Source: Streptomyces macrolidinus (lineage in GTDB: Bacteria > Actinomycetota > Actinomycetes > Streptomycetales > Streptomycetaceae). From it: DNA of 64,000 nucleotides. Under the pieces are notes generated by a model that made no database searches, was not told the origin of the DNA, and saw only the letters and a list, made by a program, of their open reading frames with translations. This document shows, in pieces, positions 16,635 through 25,661 of the stretch (position 1 is the first letter of the stretch; every line of letters starts with the position of its first letter). The stretch covers positions 94,730 to 158,729 of the forward strand of contig NZ_JAMWMR010000016.1 in the NCBI RefSeq assembly GCF_023887685.1, read 5' to 3'. A program made the position numbers and the translations under genes.

Positions 16635-16668
16635 GAAGACGCCGGACGTGTTACGCGGGGATGAATTG

Positions 16669-16722
16669 CCGGATGCATCCGCTGTATCCGCGGGGCCGGA
16701 TGTATCCGCTGTATCCGCCGGA
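16669..16722. repeat. Two tandem 27-bp repeats upstream of amtB
   Basis: Units 16669-16695 and 16696-16722 both contain CCGGATG-ATCCGCTGTATCCGC with only 2-3 differences. Within each, ATCCG recurs. Function unknown; position is upstream of the GlnR-type box. Confidence 0.75.
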
Positions 16723-16856
16723 CAGACGTGTCCGCCGAACGGGGTCCGGCCGCGGCGGCCATCCGATGACCTGGCGTGGGGGAGCCGAGTCGGACAGTTC
16801 GGGATGGCAGCCGCGGCCGGAGTTCAGGGGGCCCTGGATTCCGGGGCCCGAGCGGG

Positions 16857-18332
16857 TCAGACCGCCTCGGCGGTCTCGGGGAGATGTGTGGCGAGATGGT
16901 CGGTCAGTTCGGCGACCTCGGTGAGATCACCGAAATCGCGCACCGCTGTGTCGACGGTCTTTCGAATCCGTGTGTTCACCCGTTCGGACCGCACCTTCTT
17001 GGCGATCTCCATGGCCTTCTTGGCAGGCTCCACGCTCTGTTCCGGCTCGCGTTGCAGCAGATGCACGGTGGACATGCCGATGAGATTGAGCGCGTACGAC
17101 CGCTGGTGCACCCCGTCCTTCGCGAAGAGGTCGACGGCCCTGCGCATCAGGGGCTCGGCGAGGGAGGCGTAGGCGGGGCTGCGGCCCGCGACATAGGCGA
17201 GGTCGCGGAAGGAGTGGGAGTTCTCCGCGTACAGCTCGGCCTCGGAGAAGAAGCGGATCCAGTCGGGCTCGGGCTCGTCGAACTCGAGGGCGTCGGCGAA
17301 CGTGTCCTCGGCCATGCGTACGGCGCGCTTGCACCGGCTGGGCTGGCCCATGTTCGCGAACGCGCGCGCCTCCAGCGAGTACAGCATCGACTGGGTGCGC
17401 GGGCTCGCGCAGTCCCGGCTGCCGTACTGGGCGAGATGGATGAGTTCCAGGGCGTCGTCGGGGCGGCCGAGGTGGATCATCTGGCGGCTCATGCTGGAGA
17501 GGATGTACGAGCCGAGCGGCTTGTCGCCCGCTTCCTTGGCGGCATGGAGGGCGAGGACGAAGTACTTCTGCGCGGTGGGCTGCAGTCCGACGTCGTAGCT
17601 CATCCACCCGGCCAGCGCGGCCAGTTCGGCGGCGACCTTGAACAGGCGCCTGGTGGTGTCCTCGGGCTGGGGCTCCTGGAGCAGGTCGGTCACCTCGTGG
17701 AGCTGGCCGACGACCGCCTTGCGGCGCAGACCGCCGCCGCACTGCGCGTCCCACTGCCGGAACATCACGATGGTGGTCTCCAGGAGATCCATCTCGGGCC
17801 TGGAGAGCCGGCCGGGGCGGCGCGAGGCGGACGAGGACTCGGCCTCCTTGCGCTGAGCGGTGGGGCCGGGCACGAGCCAGCGCTGCATGGGCTCGATGAG
17901 GGACGGGCCCGCGGACAGGGCCAGCGAGGCCCCGAGGAAGCCGCGGCGCGCCAGCATCAGATCGCTGCGGGAGTACTCACTGAGCAGCGCGACCGTCTGG
18001 GGGCCCGTCCAGGGGAGGTCGACTCCGGACACGGAGGGTGACTGATGGGCCGTGCGCAGGCCGAGGTCCTCGATGGCGACCACACAGCCGAATCGCTCCG
18101 AGAACAGCTCCGAGAGGATCCTCGGGATCGGCTCGCGCGGGCTCTCGCCGTCCAACCAACGACGCACCCGCGAGGTGTCCGTGGAGATATGACTGGCGCC
18201 TAACTGCCGCGCCCTGCGGTTCACTTGGCGCGCCAGCTCGCCCTTGGACCAGCCGCTGCGCACGAACCACGAGCCGAGCAGCTCATTGGGGCGCCTGTCA
18301 GCATTCGTCCCGCTTCCGCCGTTGCCGCTCAC
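16857..18332 (-). CDS. nsdA: NsdA, negative regulator of differentiation and antibiotic production
   Basis: A 491-residue regulator recognised from its overall sequence and its place beside amtB (SCO5582 in S. coelicolor, from memory). An N-terminal helix-turn-helix-like region (GWSKGELARQVNRRARQLGASHISTDTSRVRRWLDGESP) resembles other streptomycete DNA-binding regulators, and the C-terminal two thirds are tetratricopeptide-like helical repeats. An internal RRGFLGASLALSAG stretch (about residues 129-142) resembles a Tat motif but is not N-terminal. Deletion in S. coelicolor raises sporulation and antibiotic output (established). GTG start behind GGATGGGGGCG. Confidence 0.9.
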   Translation of the reverse strand: MSGNGGSGTNADRRPNELLGSWFVRSGWSKGELARQVNRRARQLGASHISTDTSRVRRWLDGESPREPIPRILSELFSERFGCVVAIEDLGLRTAHQSPSVSGVDLPWTGPQTVALLSEYSRSDLMLARRGFLGASLALSAGPSLIEPMQRWLVPGPTAQRKEAESSSASRRPGRLSRPEMDLLETTIVMFRQWDAQCGGGLRRKAVVGQLHEVTDLLQEPQPEDTTRRLFKVAAELAALAGWMSYDVGLQPTAQKYFVLALHAAKEAGDKPLGSYILSSMSRQMIHLGRPDDALELIHLAQYGSRDCASPRTQSMLYSLEARAFANMGQPSRCKRAVRMAEDTFADALEFDEPEPDWIRFFSEAELYAENSHSFRDLAYVAGRSPAYASLAEPLMRRAVDLFAKDGVHQRSYALNLIGMSTVHLLQREPEQSVEPAKKAMEIAKKVRSERVNTRIRKTVDTAVRDFGDLTEVAELTDHLATHLPETAEAV

Positions 18333-18779
18333 TGGAACGCCCCCATCCCTGAAACCGCTTGTGCGCCGTGTGCGCCAAGCCCTACCAGCATGCCGGTGAG
18401 TACGGCCCGGATCCGGCCCTTCTCACCCGTCGAACGGGACCCCGACATGCCTCCGGCATACCCACGAATGCACGCGTCCCCAGGACTCGTGCACTCACCG
18501 TAATCCTAAGATCACGCGCTGAGCCATGGGGATTCCAGAAACGCCACCATTCGCCACCCCTTCGAATGAACCCACAGTGACCTCAGCACGATTCACTTGA
18601 CACACGACAACCAAAGTGGATGGGGCGGTGCATTCGTCAGCGCGCGTCACCGCACGCACCACCGGGAATTGCCACAGGCGCCCGCGCGCACAGCGCGGCG
18701 GCCTTCACGGGACGGGACCACAGGGCCACGTCGCGCTTCCGTTACGTAACCCGCGCGCGGCGGGCCCGTTGGAGGGGGC
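18333..18779. other. Divergent intergenic region nsdA / primase-polymerase gene
   Basis: 447 nt with relatively AT-rich patches, expected to hold both promoters. TTGACA at 18597-18602 is a good plus-strand -35 but lacks a clear -10 at the right spacing. On the minus strand TAGGAT lies about 170 nt before nsdA. Small open frames here look like chance. Confidence 0.45.
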
Positions 18780-19442
18780 ATGGGTTTCACCATCGGCGGC
18801 ACACGGGGGATCCGCGAGATCCGGCAGAGTACGCGGCGCCGGGGCCGCGCGGCGGAGGGCATCGCCGTGGCCGAGTACAGCGGTCTGTGGGGCTGGGACG
18901 TGGTCCCCGGCGCGAGGGCGTACGCGGGCGCGTGCTCATGCGGCGCGACGAACTGCGCGGCGCCCGGAGCGCATCCGCTGGACTCCACGCCCGTCGTGCA
19001 CGCGGGCGCCACGCTCGAGGAGGCGACCGGGGCCTGGGCCAAGGTCCCGGGTGCGGCGGTGATGCTGCCGGTCGGCCGTGCGTTCGACGTGATCGAGGTC
19101 GCCGAGGAGGCCGGGCGGCAGGCCCTGGTCCGGCTGGAACGCCTGGGGCTGCCCCTCGGTCCGGTGACGGTCACTCCGCAGGGCCGTGCGCAGTTCTTCG
19201 TCGCCCCGGGCTCCGCCGCCGAGCTGCCTGACCTGCTGTACCGGATGGCCTGGGACGACACCCGCCTCGATCTGCACGCCCTCGGGCCGGGCTGCTATCT
19301 CACGGCCCCGCCGTCCGACCGCGCGGGCCGCGGCCCGGTCCGCTGGCTGCGCGCCCCCGCCCCCGACTCGGCGGCGAGACCCCCGGCGGCACGCCTGCTG
19401 ATCGGCACGCTGGCGTACGTCGCCCACCGCTCACGCGCGTAA
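18780..19442 (+). CDS. Bifunctional primase/polymerase-domain protein
   Basis: A 220-residue protein resembling the N-terminal primase/polymerase (Prim-Pol) domain family. Visible parts are WGWDVVPGARAYAGACSCGATNCAAPGAHPLD near residue 40 (a Cys-rich WPV-type start), then a core ending LDLHALGPGCYLTAPPS. It lacks the helicase half of phage primases. It is the usual neighbour of nsdA in streptomycetes. ATG start with GGAGGGGG just upstream; a strong hairpin follows. A role in replication or repair is family-level inference only. Confidence 0.8.
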   Translation: MGFTIGGTRGIREIRQSTRRRGRAAEGIAVAEYSGLWGWDVVPGARAYAGACSCGATNCAAPGAHPLDSTPVVHAGATLEEATGAWAKVPGAAVMLPVGRAFDVIEVAEEAGRQALVRLERLGLPLGPVTVTPQGRAQFFVAPGSAAELPDLLYRMAWDDTRLDLHALGPGCYLTAPPSDRAGRGPVRWLRAPAPDSAARPPAARLLIGTLAYVAHRSRA

Positions 19443-19456
19443 CCGCGCCGCACAAG

Positions 19457-19493
19457 CGAAGGGCCCCTGCACCGAGCGGTGCGGGGCCCTTCG
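19457..19493. terminator. Bidirectional terminator between convergent genes
   Basis: CGAAGGGCCCC-TGCACC pairs with GGTGC-GGGGCCCTTCG around a GAGC loop, with one bulged T. It sits between the plus-strand primase-like gene and minus-strand ftsY. Confidence 0.75.
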
Positions 19494-19525
19494 TCGCGTA
19501 CGCCGTACGTACGCCAGGGGTGTCG

Positions 19526-20725
19526 TCAGTCGCCGATAAGCGCATCCACGAACGCTTCCGGCTCGAAGGGGGCCAGGTCGTCGGCGCCCTCGCCGAGGCC
19601 GACCAGCTTCACCGGCACGCCCAGCTCACGCTGGACCGCGATCACGATGCCGCCCTTGGCCGTGCCGTCGAGCTTGGTGAGGACGATGCCGGTGATGTCG
19701 ACGACCTCGGCGAAGACACGGGCCTGGATGAGGCCGTTCTGCCCGGTCGTGGCGTCGAGGACGAGCAGCACCTCGTCCAGCGGGGCGTGCTTCTCGACGA
19801 CGCGCTTGACCTTGCCCAGCTCGTCCATGAGGCCGGTCTTGGTGTGCAGACGGCCCGCCGTGTCGATGAGGACGACGTCGGCGCCGATCTCCTTGCCCTC
19901 CTTGACCGCGTCGAACGCGACGGAGGCGGGGTCGCCGGCCTCGGGCCCGCGCACGGTGTGCGCGCCGACCCGCTCGCCCCAGGTCTGAAGCTGGTCGGCG
20001 GCGGCGGCGCGGAAGGTGTCGGCCGCGCCCAGGACGACGCTGCGGCCGTCGGCCACGAGCACACGCGCGAGCTTGCCGGTGGTGGTGGTCTTGCCGGTGC
20101 CGTTGACACCGACGACCATCACGATGCCCGGCTTGCTGGTCTCGGGCTCGGTGTGGACGGTGCGGTCCATGTCGGTGCCGACGAGCTGGAGCAGTTCGTC
20201 GCGCAGCAGGGCGCGCAGTTCGTCGGGGGTGCGGGTGCCGAGCACCTTGACGCGCTCGCGCAGCCGCTCGACCAGTTCCTGGGTGGGCCGCACACCGACG
20301 TCGGCGGTGAGCAGCGTGTCCTCGATCTCCTCCCACGTGTCGTCGTCCAGGTGCTCGCGCGACAGGAGCGTGAGCAGCCCCTTGCCGAGAGCGTTCTGCG
20401 AGCGGGAGAGGCGGGCGCGCAGCCGGACGAGGCGACCGGCCGTGGGCTCGGGGATCTCGATCGGCGGCGCTTCGACGGTGGGCGGCTCCTCGACGACCAC
20501 GGTGGAGCCGTCGGGGAGGTCCACCTCCTCGATCGTCCGGCGTTCCTCGTCGCGCGGGGTCTCGGCCTCGTCGCCGACATGCGGCTCGGCCGGAGGGGCG
20601 GTGATGTCGGGCGGTGCGGGCGGGGCCGGAGGCAGCTGCCTCCTGCGGCGGGTGCCGACGATGAGCCCGCTGAGCGCGCCGATCACCACCACGGCGATGA
20701 CTACAGCAAGGATGACAATGTCCAT
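19526..20725 (-). CDS. ftsY: SRP receptor FtsY
   Basis: Membrane receptor GTPase that pairs with Ffh. 399 residues: an N-terminal membrane anchor (about 3-24, followed by GTRRRR), an acidic/proline linker to about 90, then the NG domain with GVNGTGKTTTTGKL, DTAGRLHTKTGLMDELGKV and LTKLDGTAKGG. The anchor is typical of high-GC Gram-positives. ATG start with GAGG 5 nt upstream; sits just after smc, as in many bacteria. Confidence 0.97.
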   Translation of the reverse strand: MDIVILAVVIAVVVIGALSGLIVGTRRRRQLPPAPPAPPDITAPPAEPHVGDEAETPRDEERRTIEEVDLPDGSTVVVEEPPTVEAPPIEIPEPTAGRLVRLRARLSRSQNALGKGLLTLLSREHLDDDTWEEIEDTLLTADVGVRPTQELVERLRERVKVLGTRTPDELRALLRDELLQLVGTDMDRTVHTEPETSKPGIVMVVGVNGTGKTTTTGKLARVLVADGRSVVLGAADTFRAAAADQLQTWGERVGAHTVRGPEAGDPASVAFDAVKEGKEIGADVVLIDTAGRLHTKTGLMDELGKVKRVVEKHAPLDEVLLVLDATTGQNGLIQARVFAEVVDITGIVLTKLDGTAKGGIVIAVQRELGVPVKLVGLGEGADDLAPFEPEAFVDALIGD

Positions 20726-20882
20726 AACGCCTCAAGTATGGCGTGAAGCGCCGCTCGGCCGTTCGTTGTACGCGCGGCTCCGTTCCTCGCGCGTGGTCCG
20801 CTCGGCGAATCGTTGTGCTTGTGCGTAGGCCCGGTCGGCGATTCGTCGTACGTCGGCCCGCTTCAGCGAAGTCGCCGGCCGC

Positions 20883-23800
20883 TCAGCGAAGTCGTTGGCT
20901 GATGACCTTCGACACGCCGTCACCCTGCATGGAGACGCCGTAGAGCGCGTCGGCGACTTCCATCGTGCGCTTCTGGTGCGTGATCACGATGAGCTGCGAG
21001 GCCTCCTGGAGTTCCTGCATGATCCGGATCAGCCGCTGCAGGTTGGTGTCGTCCAGCGCCGCCTCGACCTCGTCCATGACGTAGAACGGGCTGGGGCGCG
21101 CCTTGAAGATCGACACGAGCAGGGCGACGGCGGTCAGCGACCGCTCCCCGCCGGAGAGCAGGGAGAGCCGCTTGACCTTCTTGCCCGGCGGACGTGCCTC
21201 GACGTCCACGCCCGTGGTGAGCATGTGGTCGGGGTCGGTCAGCACGAGCCGTCCCTCGCCGCCGGGGAACAGCCGTCCGAAGACGCCCTCGAACTCGCGT
21301 GCCGTGTCCCGGTAGGCCTCGGTGAAGACCTGCTCGACGCGCTCGTCGACCTCCTTGACGACCTGGAGCAGGTCGGTGCGCGTCTTCTTCAGGTCTTCGA
21401 GCTGCTCGCTGAGGAACTTGTGGCGTTCCTCCAGCGCCGCGAACTCCTCCAGGGCGAGCGGGTTGACCTTGCCGAGCTTCTGGTGGGCGCGCTCGGCCGC
21501 CGCCAGCCGCTTCTCCTGCTCGGCGCGGTCGAACGGCCGGGGCTGGTTGCGCGGGTGCGCCGGGTCCTCGGGCAGCTCCTCGCCCTCGGCGGGCGGCGAG
21601 GGCGGCACCAACTGGTCGGGACCGTACTCGGCGACCAGTCCCGCCGGTTCGACCCCGAGTTCCTCCAGCGCCTTGGCCTCCAGTTGCTCGATGCGCAGCC
21701 GCTTCTCGGCGCCGAGCACCTCGCCGCGGTGGACCGAGTCCGTGAGCTTGTCCAGCTCGGCCTTGACCTCGCGGCCCTCGGTGCGGGCGGCGGCGAGTTC
21801 CTGTTCGCGCAGCGCCTTGGCGGCCTCGGCCGCGCTGCGCTCCTCGTCCGCGCGGCGCAGGGACACCTCGACATGGGCGAGGAGCTGCCGGGCACCGGAG
21901 GCGACCGCGGCGGCGACGGCGGCCTCGTGCCGCAGCCGGGCCCACCGCTGCTCGGCACGCGCGCGTGCGTCGCGTTCGGCGCGGGCGGCCCGGTCCAGCG
22001 CGTCCGCGCGTCCGGCCAGCCCCTTGACCCGTTCCTCGTGGGTACGGACCTGGAGCCGGGCCTCCATCTCGGTCTGCCGCGCGTTCGCCCCGTCGGCGGC
22101 GAGCCGGTCGCGGCGGGAGGTGTCGGGCTCCTCCTCGACCGGCATCTCCTCGGCGACGGCGAGTCGCTCGGCCAGTTCCTCGACGTCCGCGAGCGCCTGG
22201 TCCAGGGCCTCCTGGGCGCGGGCCGCGGCGGCGGTGGAGCGCTCGGCCTCCCCGGCGGCGCCGCGCGCCTGCCCCGCCAGCCGCCCGAGCTGCTGGGCGA
22301 CCGCGGACTTCTCCCGCTCGGCCGCCCGCCGCCGCTCCCCCAGCTCCTCGACGCGCGCGCCGCACTCCGTACGACGCTCCCCCGCGAGCCGCTGGGCGTC
22401 CGCCAGTTCCTCGCAGCGCACGGCGAGCTGCCGCAGCTCGGCGGCGGCCTCGTCGACGGAGGCCTGTACTTCGAGCAGGCTCGGTGCCCCGGCGGACCCG
22501 CCGTGCGCGAAGTGTGCCCCGAGGAGATCGCCCTCGGCGGTGACGGCGGTCAGCTCGGGTCGCGCGGCCACGAGTTCCTCGGCGTCCTCGAGGGTGGCGA
22601 CCACGACGATGCCGCGCAGCAGCCGCCGGACGGCGGGCATCAGCTCCTCGGGGCCACGGACGAGGTCGGACGCGTACGGATGCGCCACGTCACCCGTGGG
22701 GGCTTCTTCCGGCGACCCCGCCAGCAGCAGGGCCGCGCGCCCCGCGTCCTGTTTGCGCAGGAACCGGATCGCGTCGGCCGCCGCGGACGGGTCCGTCACG
22801 GCGACGGCGTCCGCGGCGGCGCCGAAGGCCGCTGCCAGCGCGACCTCGTGGCCGGGGGTCACCGACAGCAGTTCGGCCGCCGGGCCGAGGAGTCCGCAGA
22901 GCGCGTCCATCGCGCCCAGCAGCACACCCGTGCCGTCCTTGCGGCGCAGCCCCAGCGCGAGGGCCTCGTGCCGGGCGGCGACCGCCGCGCGTCGGCGCTC
23001 GGCCGTGGTCGCCGCCTCGCGGGCCGCCGACAGGGCGGTCTCGGCCTCGGCCAGGGCCCGCTTCGCCGCCTCGTGCTGTTCGGTGAGGTCCGCGTCGCCC
23101 GCGTCCAGCCCGTCGACCTCGGCCTTGAGCGCCTCGTACTCCTCCTGCGCGGCGACGGCGCGTTCCCGCGCCTCGTCCCGGGCGGCGGCGAGCCGGTCGA
23201 TCTCGGCCTGGGCCGCGGCGGCGCGGGAGCGGGCGGCGCCCACCTGTCCGGTCAGCCGGGCCAGGCCCTCGCGGCGGTCGGCGATGGCACGGGCCGCGTC
23301 CTTCAACCGCCGCTCCTCGTGAGCCAGTTCGCGCTCCAGCTCCGCCCGGTGCGCGACGGTGTCCTCCAGTGCGCGCTCGGCCGCTTCCAGCGCGGCCTCC
23401 AGTTCGGCCTCCTGCTCGCGGACGCGGGCGGCCTCACGCTCCAGGTCCTCCGGGTCGCGTCCGCGCCGTTCCTCCGGGGGCGCGGAGGTGGCGCTCTGCA
23501 CGCGCGCGTCGGCCAGCGAGACCGTGCCGCGCACCCGCTCGGCGAGCCGCGACAGCTCGTACCAGGTCTGCTGGGCCCGCTGGAGACGCGGCGTCAGATG
23601 CCGTACCTCGTCCTCCAGGAGCGCCTCGCGCCGCAGCGCCTTCCGCAGCTCGTCCTCGGCGGCCTCCTTGCGCTCCTTGAGCGCGGCCTCGTCCGCGATC
23701 TCGGCCCGCAGCGCCTCCCGCAGCCGTACCAGGTCATCGGCGAGCAGGCGCAGCCGGGCGTCGCGGAGGTCGGCCTGGATGACCGCCGCGCGGCGCGCGA

Positions 23801-24431
23801 CCGCCGCCTGCCTCCCCAGCGGCTTGAGCTGGCGGCGCAGTTCGTCGGTCAGGTCCTGGACGCGGGCGAGGTTGGCCCGCATGGCGTCGAGCTTCCGCAG
23901 CGCCTTCTCTTTGCGCTTGCGGTGCTTCAGCACGCCCGCGGCCTCTTCGATGAAGGCGCGGCGGCCCATGGGGTCGGCGTGCAGGACGGAGTCGAGCTGG
24001 CCCTGGCCGACGATCACATGCATCTCGCGGCCGATGCCGGAGTCGGAGAGGAGTTCCTGGATGTCGAGGAGGCGGCAGGTGTCGCCGTTGATCCGGTACT
24101 CGCTGCCGCCGTTGCGGAACATGGTCCGCGTGAGCGTGACCTCGGCGTACTCGATGGGCAGCGCGCCGTCGCTGTTGTCGATGGTCAGGGACACCTCCGC
24201 GCGGCCGAGCGGCGGGCGCCCGGTGGTGCCGGCGAAGATGACGTCCTCCATCTTGCCGCCGCGCAGCGACTTGGCTCCCTGCTCGCCCATGACCCAGCTC
24301 AGCGCGTCCACGACATTGGACTTGCCCGAGCCGTTCGGCCCGACCACGCAGGTGATCCCGGGCTCGAACCGGAGGGTGGTCGCGGAGGCGAACGACTTGA
24401 AGCCGCGGAGGGTCAGGGCCTTGAGGTGCAC
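20883..24431 (-). CDS. smc: Chromosome segregation protein SMC
   Basis: A 1182-residue SMC ATPase. N-terminal Walker A GPNGSGKSN (about 34-42), then a long coiled coil (170-490), a hinge around 510-650, a second coiled coil, and C-terminal signature LLSGGERSLTAVALL with Walker B FYVMDEVEAALDD. It acts with ScpA/ScpB in chromosome condensation during sporulation. The GTG at 24431 starts the canonical HLKALTLRGFKSFA; TAGAGT lies 8 nt upstream and no clear Shine-Dalgarno is seen, so the leader is very short or absent. Confidence 0.97.
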   Translation of the reverse strand: MHLKALTLRGFKSFASATTLRFEPGITCVVGPNGSGKSNVVDALSWVMGEQGAKSLRGGKMEDVIFAGTTGRPPLGRAEVSLTIDNSDGALPIEYAEVTLTRTMFRNGGSEYRINGDTCRLLDIQELLSDSGIGREMHVIVGQGQLDSVLHADPMGRRAFIEEAAGVLKHRKRKEKALRKLDAMRANLARVQDLTDELRRQLKPLGRQAAVARRAAVIQADLRDARLRLLADDLVRLREALRAEIADEAALKERKEAAEDELRKALRREALLEDEVRHLTPRLQRAQQTWYELSRLAERVRGTVSLADARVQSATSAPPEERRGRDPEDLEREAARVREQEAELEAALEAAERALEDTVAHRAELERELAHEERRLKDAARAIADRREGLARLTGQVGAARSRAAAAQAEIDRLAAARDEARERAVAAQEEYEALKAEVDGLDAGDADLTEQHEAAKRALAEAETALSAAREAATTAERRRAAVAARHEALALGLRRKDGTGVLLGAMDALCGLLGPAAELLSVTPGHEVALAAAFGAAADAVAVTDPSAAADAIRFLRKQDAGRAALLLAGSPEEAPTGDVAHPYASDLVRGPEELMPAVRRLLRGIVVVATLEDAEELVAARPELTAVTAEGDLLGAHFAHGGSAGAPSLLEVQASVDEAAAELRQLAVRCEELADAQRLAGERRTECGARVEELGERRRAAEREKSAVAQQLGRLAGQARGAAGEAERSTAAAARAQEALDQALADVEELAERLAVAEEMPVEEEPDTSRRDRLAADGANARQTEMEARLQVRTHEERVKGLAGRADALDRAARAERDARARAEQRWARLRHEAAVAAAVASGARQLLAHVEVSLRRADEERSAAEAAKALREQELAAARTEGREVKAELDKLTDSVHRGEVLGAEKRLRIEQLEAKALEELGVEPAGLVAEYGPDQLVPPSPPAEGEELPEDPAHPRNQPRPFDRAEQEKRLAAAERAHQKLGKVNPLALEEFAALEERHKFLSEQLEDLKKTRTDLLQVVKEVDERVEQVFTEAYRDTAREFEGVFGRLFPGGEGRLVLTDPDHMLTTGVDVEARPPGKKVKRLSLLSGGERSLTAVALLVSIFKARPSPFYVMDEVEAALDDTNLQRLIRIMQELQEASQLIVITHQKRTMEVADALYGVSMQGDGVSKVISQRLR

Positions 24432-24563
24432 GCCGTCGGACTCTACCGGCCGCCGCTGTCTCACACTGCGAACCCCGGCTGCCTCGCGGTTTCACCCATG
24501 AACGCGCAGGGCACACCCTTCGGTGACGGGGAGGGGGCGCGGGGTAAGCGGCGGGGAAAGGAA

Positions 24564-24585
24564 AAGGGACGCCGGGGCGTCCCTT
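24564..24585 (-). terminator. Intrinsic terminator after the small coiled-coil gene
   Basis: On the minus strand AAGGGACGCC and GGCGTCCCTT form a tight hairpin followed by TTTTCCTTTCC, 77 nt beyond the stop. This is the most classical terminator in the window. Confidence 0.8.
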
Positions 24586-24661
24586 GCAACTCTGACAACT
24601 GAGCGGTCGATACGGGCGGCCCGACCGCTGCGTGTGCTGTTGTCGTGGAGCGATGCAGTGA

Positions 24662-24865
24662 TCAGGTGAGCGCAGGCTCCGCCTGGTGTGCGTCGATGCT
24701 CTCCATGATCCTGTCGTGAGAAGCGGCAGCCGTCAGCGCGTCGTTCTCCGCCTGGATCCGTACGAGTTCGGATTCGAGTTCCTGGACGCGCTGCTGCAGC
24801 CGTCGCATCTCGGCGAGGAGTCGCGGGTCGGAGCCGCCGACGTAACCGAGAAGCGCCTTTGCCAT
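24662..24865 (-). CDS. Small conserved coiled-coil protein
   Basis: A 67-residue protein starting MAKALLGYVGGSDPRLLAEM, then a heptad-rich helix (RRLQQRVQELESELVRIQAENDAL, split here for length) and an Ala/Glu-rich end. The ATG at 24865 has GGAGG 10 nt upstream, and the gene has its own terminator. I recall close homologues across Streptomyces but no function. The single amphipathic coiled coil suggests it works by dimerising or binding another coiled-coil protein; its position between acyP and smc is suggestive only. Confidence 0.8.
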   Translation of the reverse strand: MAKALLGYVGGSDPRLLAEMRRLQQRVQELESELVRIQAENDALTAAASHDRIMESIDAHQAEPALT

Positions 24866-25234
24866 GATGGATGGTCCTCCACACTGAGTGACCGACCGAA
24901 GCGGTGTGGGTCGTGAGGGATTCGCACCCGCGGTGCTTGGCACTCTTGGGGTTTCTTGCCGTTCTCACATGCCAAACAGCTAAGGTGCGCGGGGCTTTCA
25001 GCGTCTCACCAAAAAGTTTGACGGTCAACACGATCACACGCTGTACCGACGTACGGCCCGGGGGTGCGCGGCCGGTGACGGGCGGCGCTCCGACTCCTGC
25101 GGGCCCTTGCGGGCGTGGAGATCAATCGTTCCTGCGGAGCCTCCCACGACCCGTCGTCCTTGGCAACCACCAGGGCGTTTCCCCTCCCGGCGGGCACCGC
25201 TCCGGGCGCCACGACGCGATCTCGCGACCCCGGC
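24866..25234. other. Intergenic upstream of the small coiled-coil gene
   Basis: 369 nt. Nearest the small gene is a lower-GC patch (about 24955-25035) that includes TTGACC and TTAGCT on the minus strand, the likely promoter area. The remainder up to the acyP stop is GC-rich with no supported gene. Confidence 0.45.
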
Positions 25235-25516
25235 TCAGCGGACCGCGAAGCCGTCGTAGCCGCCGCGAGGCGTGTCCCAAATCTCAGTGACGCCGTCCAC
25301 CCGCCCGGGTGTGTCGTCGCCCTGGAGCCACTCCAGCAGCCCCTCGCACCCCTCCCGGGGACCCTCGGCGACCACCTGGACACGCCCGTCGTCCAAGTTG
25401 AGAGCGAAACCACACAGGCCGCCGATCTCCAGCGCCTTGGCCCGTGTGAACCAGCGAAATCCCACACCTTGAACACGTCCGCGTACCCACGCGACGAGCC
25501 GTGCATCGTCGTTCAT
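25235..25516 (-). CDS. acyP: Acylphosphatase
   Basis: Hydrolyses the carboxyl-phosphate bond of acylphosphates. The 93-residue protein has the signature VRGRVQGVGFRWFTRAKALEIG with the catalytic Arg (about residue 22), the Asn (about residue 40) in GFALNLDDGRVQV, and a family-typical C-terminus. No Shine-Dalgarno is visible, but TAGCGT lies exactly 6 nt before the ATG, so a leaderless mRNA is likely. Confidence 0.94.
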   Translation of the reverse strand: MNDDARLVAWVRGRVQGVGFRWFTRAKALEIGGLCGFALNLDDGRVQVVAEGPREGCEGLLEWLQGDDTPGRVDGVTEIWDTPRGGYDGFAVR

Positions 25517-25522
25517 GGCTGC

Positions 25523-25528
25523 ACGCTA
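25523..25528 (-). promoter_or_regulatory. -10 hexamer TAGCGT, leaderless acyP promoter
   Basis: TAGCGT ends 6 nt before the acyP ATG, with no Shine-Dalgarno. Confidence 0.55.
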
Positions 25529-25608
25529 ACCGGCCGTTGCGACTGCGAGCACATCACCCCCCGTCGTCATGCGATACCGTCCCGACCCGTACATCTCATA
25601 GGGGGAAT

Positions 25609-25622
25609 CACTCGATCGAGTG
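25609..25622. promoter_or_regulatory. 14-bp perfect palindrome upstream of the CAP-domain gene
   Basis: CACTCGATCGAGTG lies 40-53 nt before the ATG, just after TACATCTCATAG, which could hold the core promoter. Position and symmetry suggest an operator. Confidence 0.5.
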
Positions 25623-25661
25623 GTTGGCGCTGACCGCGAGACCAGGCAGGAAGGCCAGCAG

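Larger units (their letters stand above)
16522..16856. other. Intergenic: amtB control region and nsdA 3' flank
   Basis: 335 nt. The half nearest amtB carries the GlnR-type box and a second half-site. A 27-bp tandem repeat lies at 16669-16722. The part next to the nsdA stop shows no clear terminator. Confidence 0.6.

Noticed and set aside
14846..16762. A 638-codon minus-strand frame that ends with the GlnK sequence
   Set aside because: Only the last 112 codons are GlnK; the rest is the wrong frame of amtB. A GlnK fusion is not supported, since an ATGA overlap marks the true start.
17872..17950. RRGFLGASLALSAG in NsdA as a Tat signal
   Set aside because: It lies about 130 residues into a cytoplasmic regulator, after a DNA-binding-like region, so it is not a signal peptide.
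18359..18580. Small plus-strand frames upstream of nsdA
   Set aside because: They lie in the divergent promoter region, lack Shine-Dalgarnos and have no coding signature I trust.
20732..20923. A 63-codon frame between ftsY and smc
   Set aside because: Overlaps the smc end, Arg/Ser/Ala-rich, no Shine-Dalgarno and no recognisable feature.
20895..24602. A 1235-codon plus-strand frame opposite smc
   Set aside because: Shadow of smc; no motif seen and smc is unambiguous.
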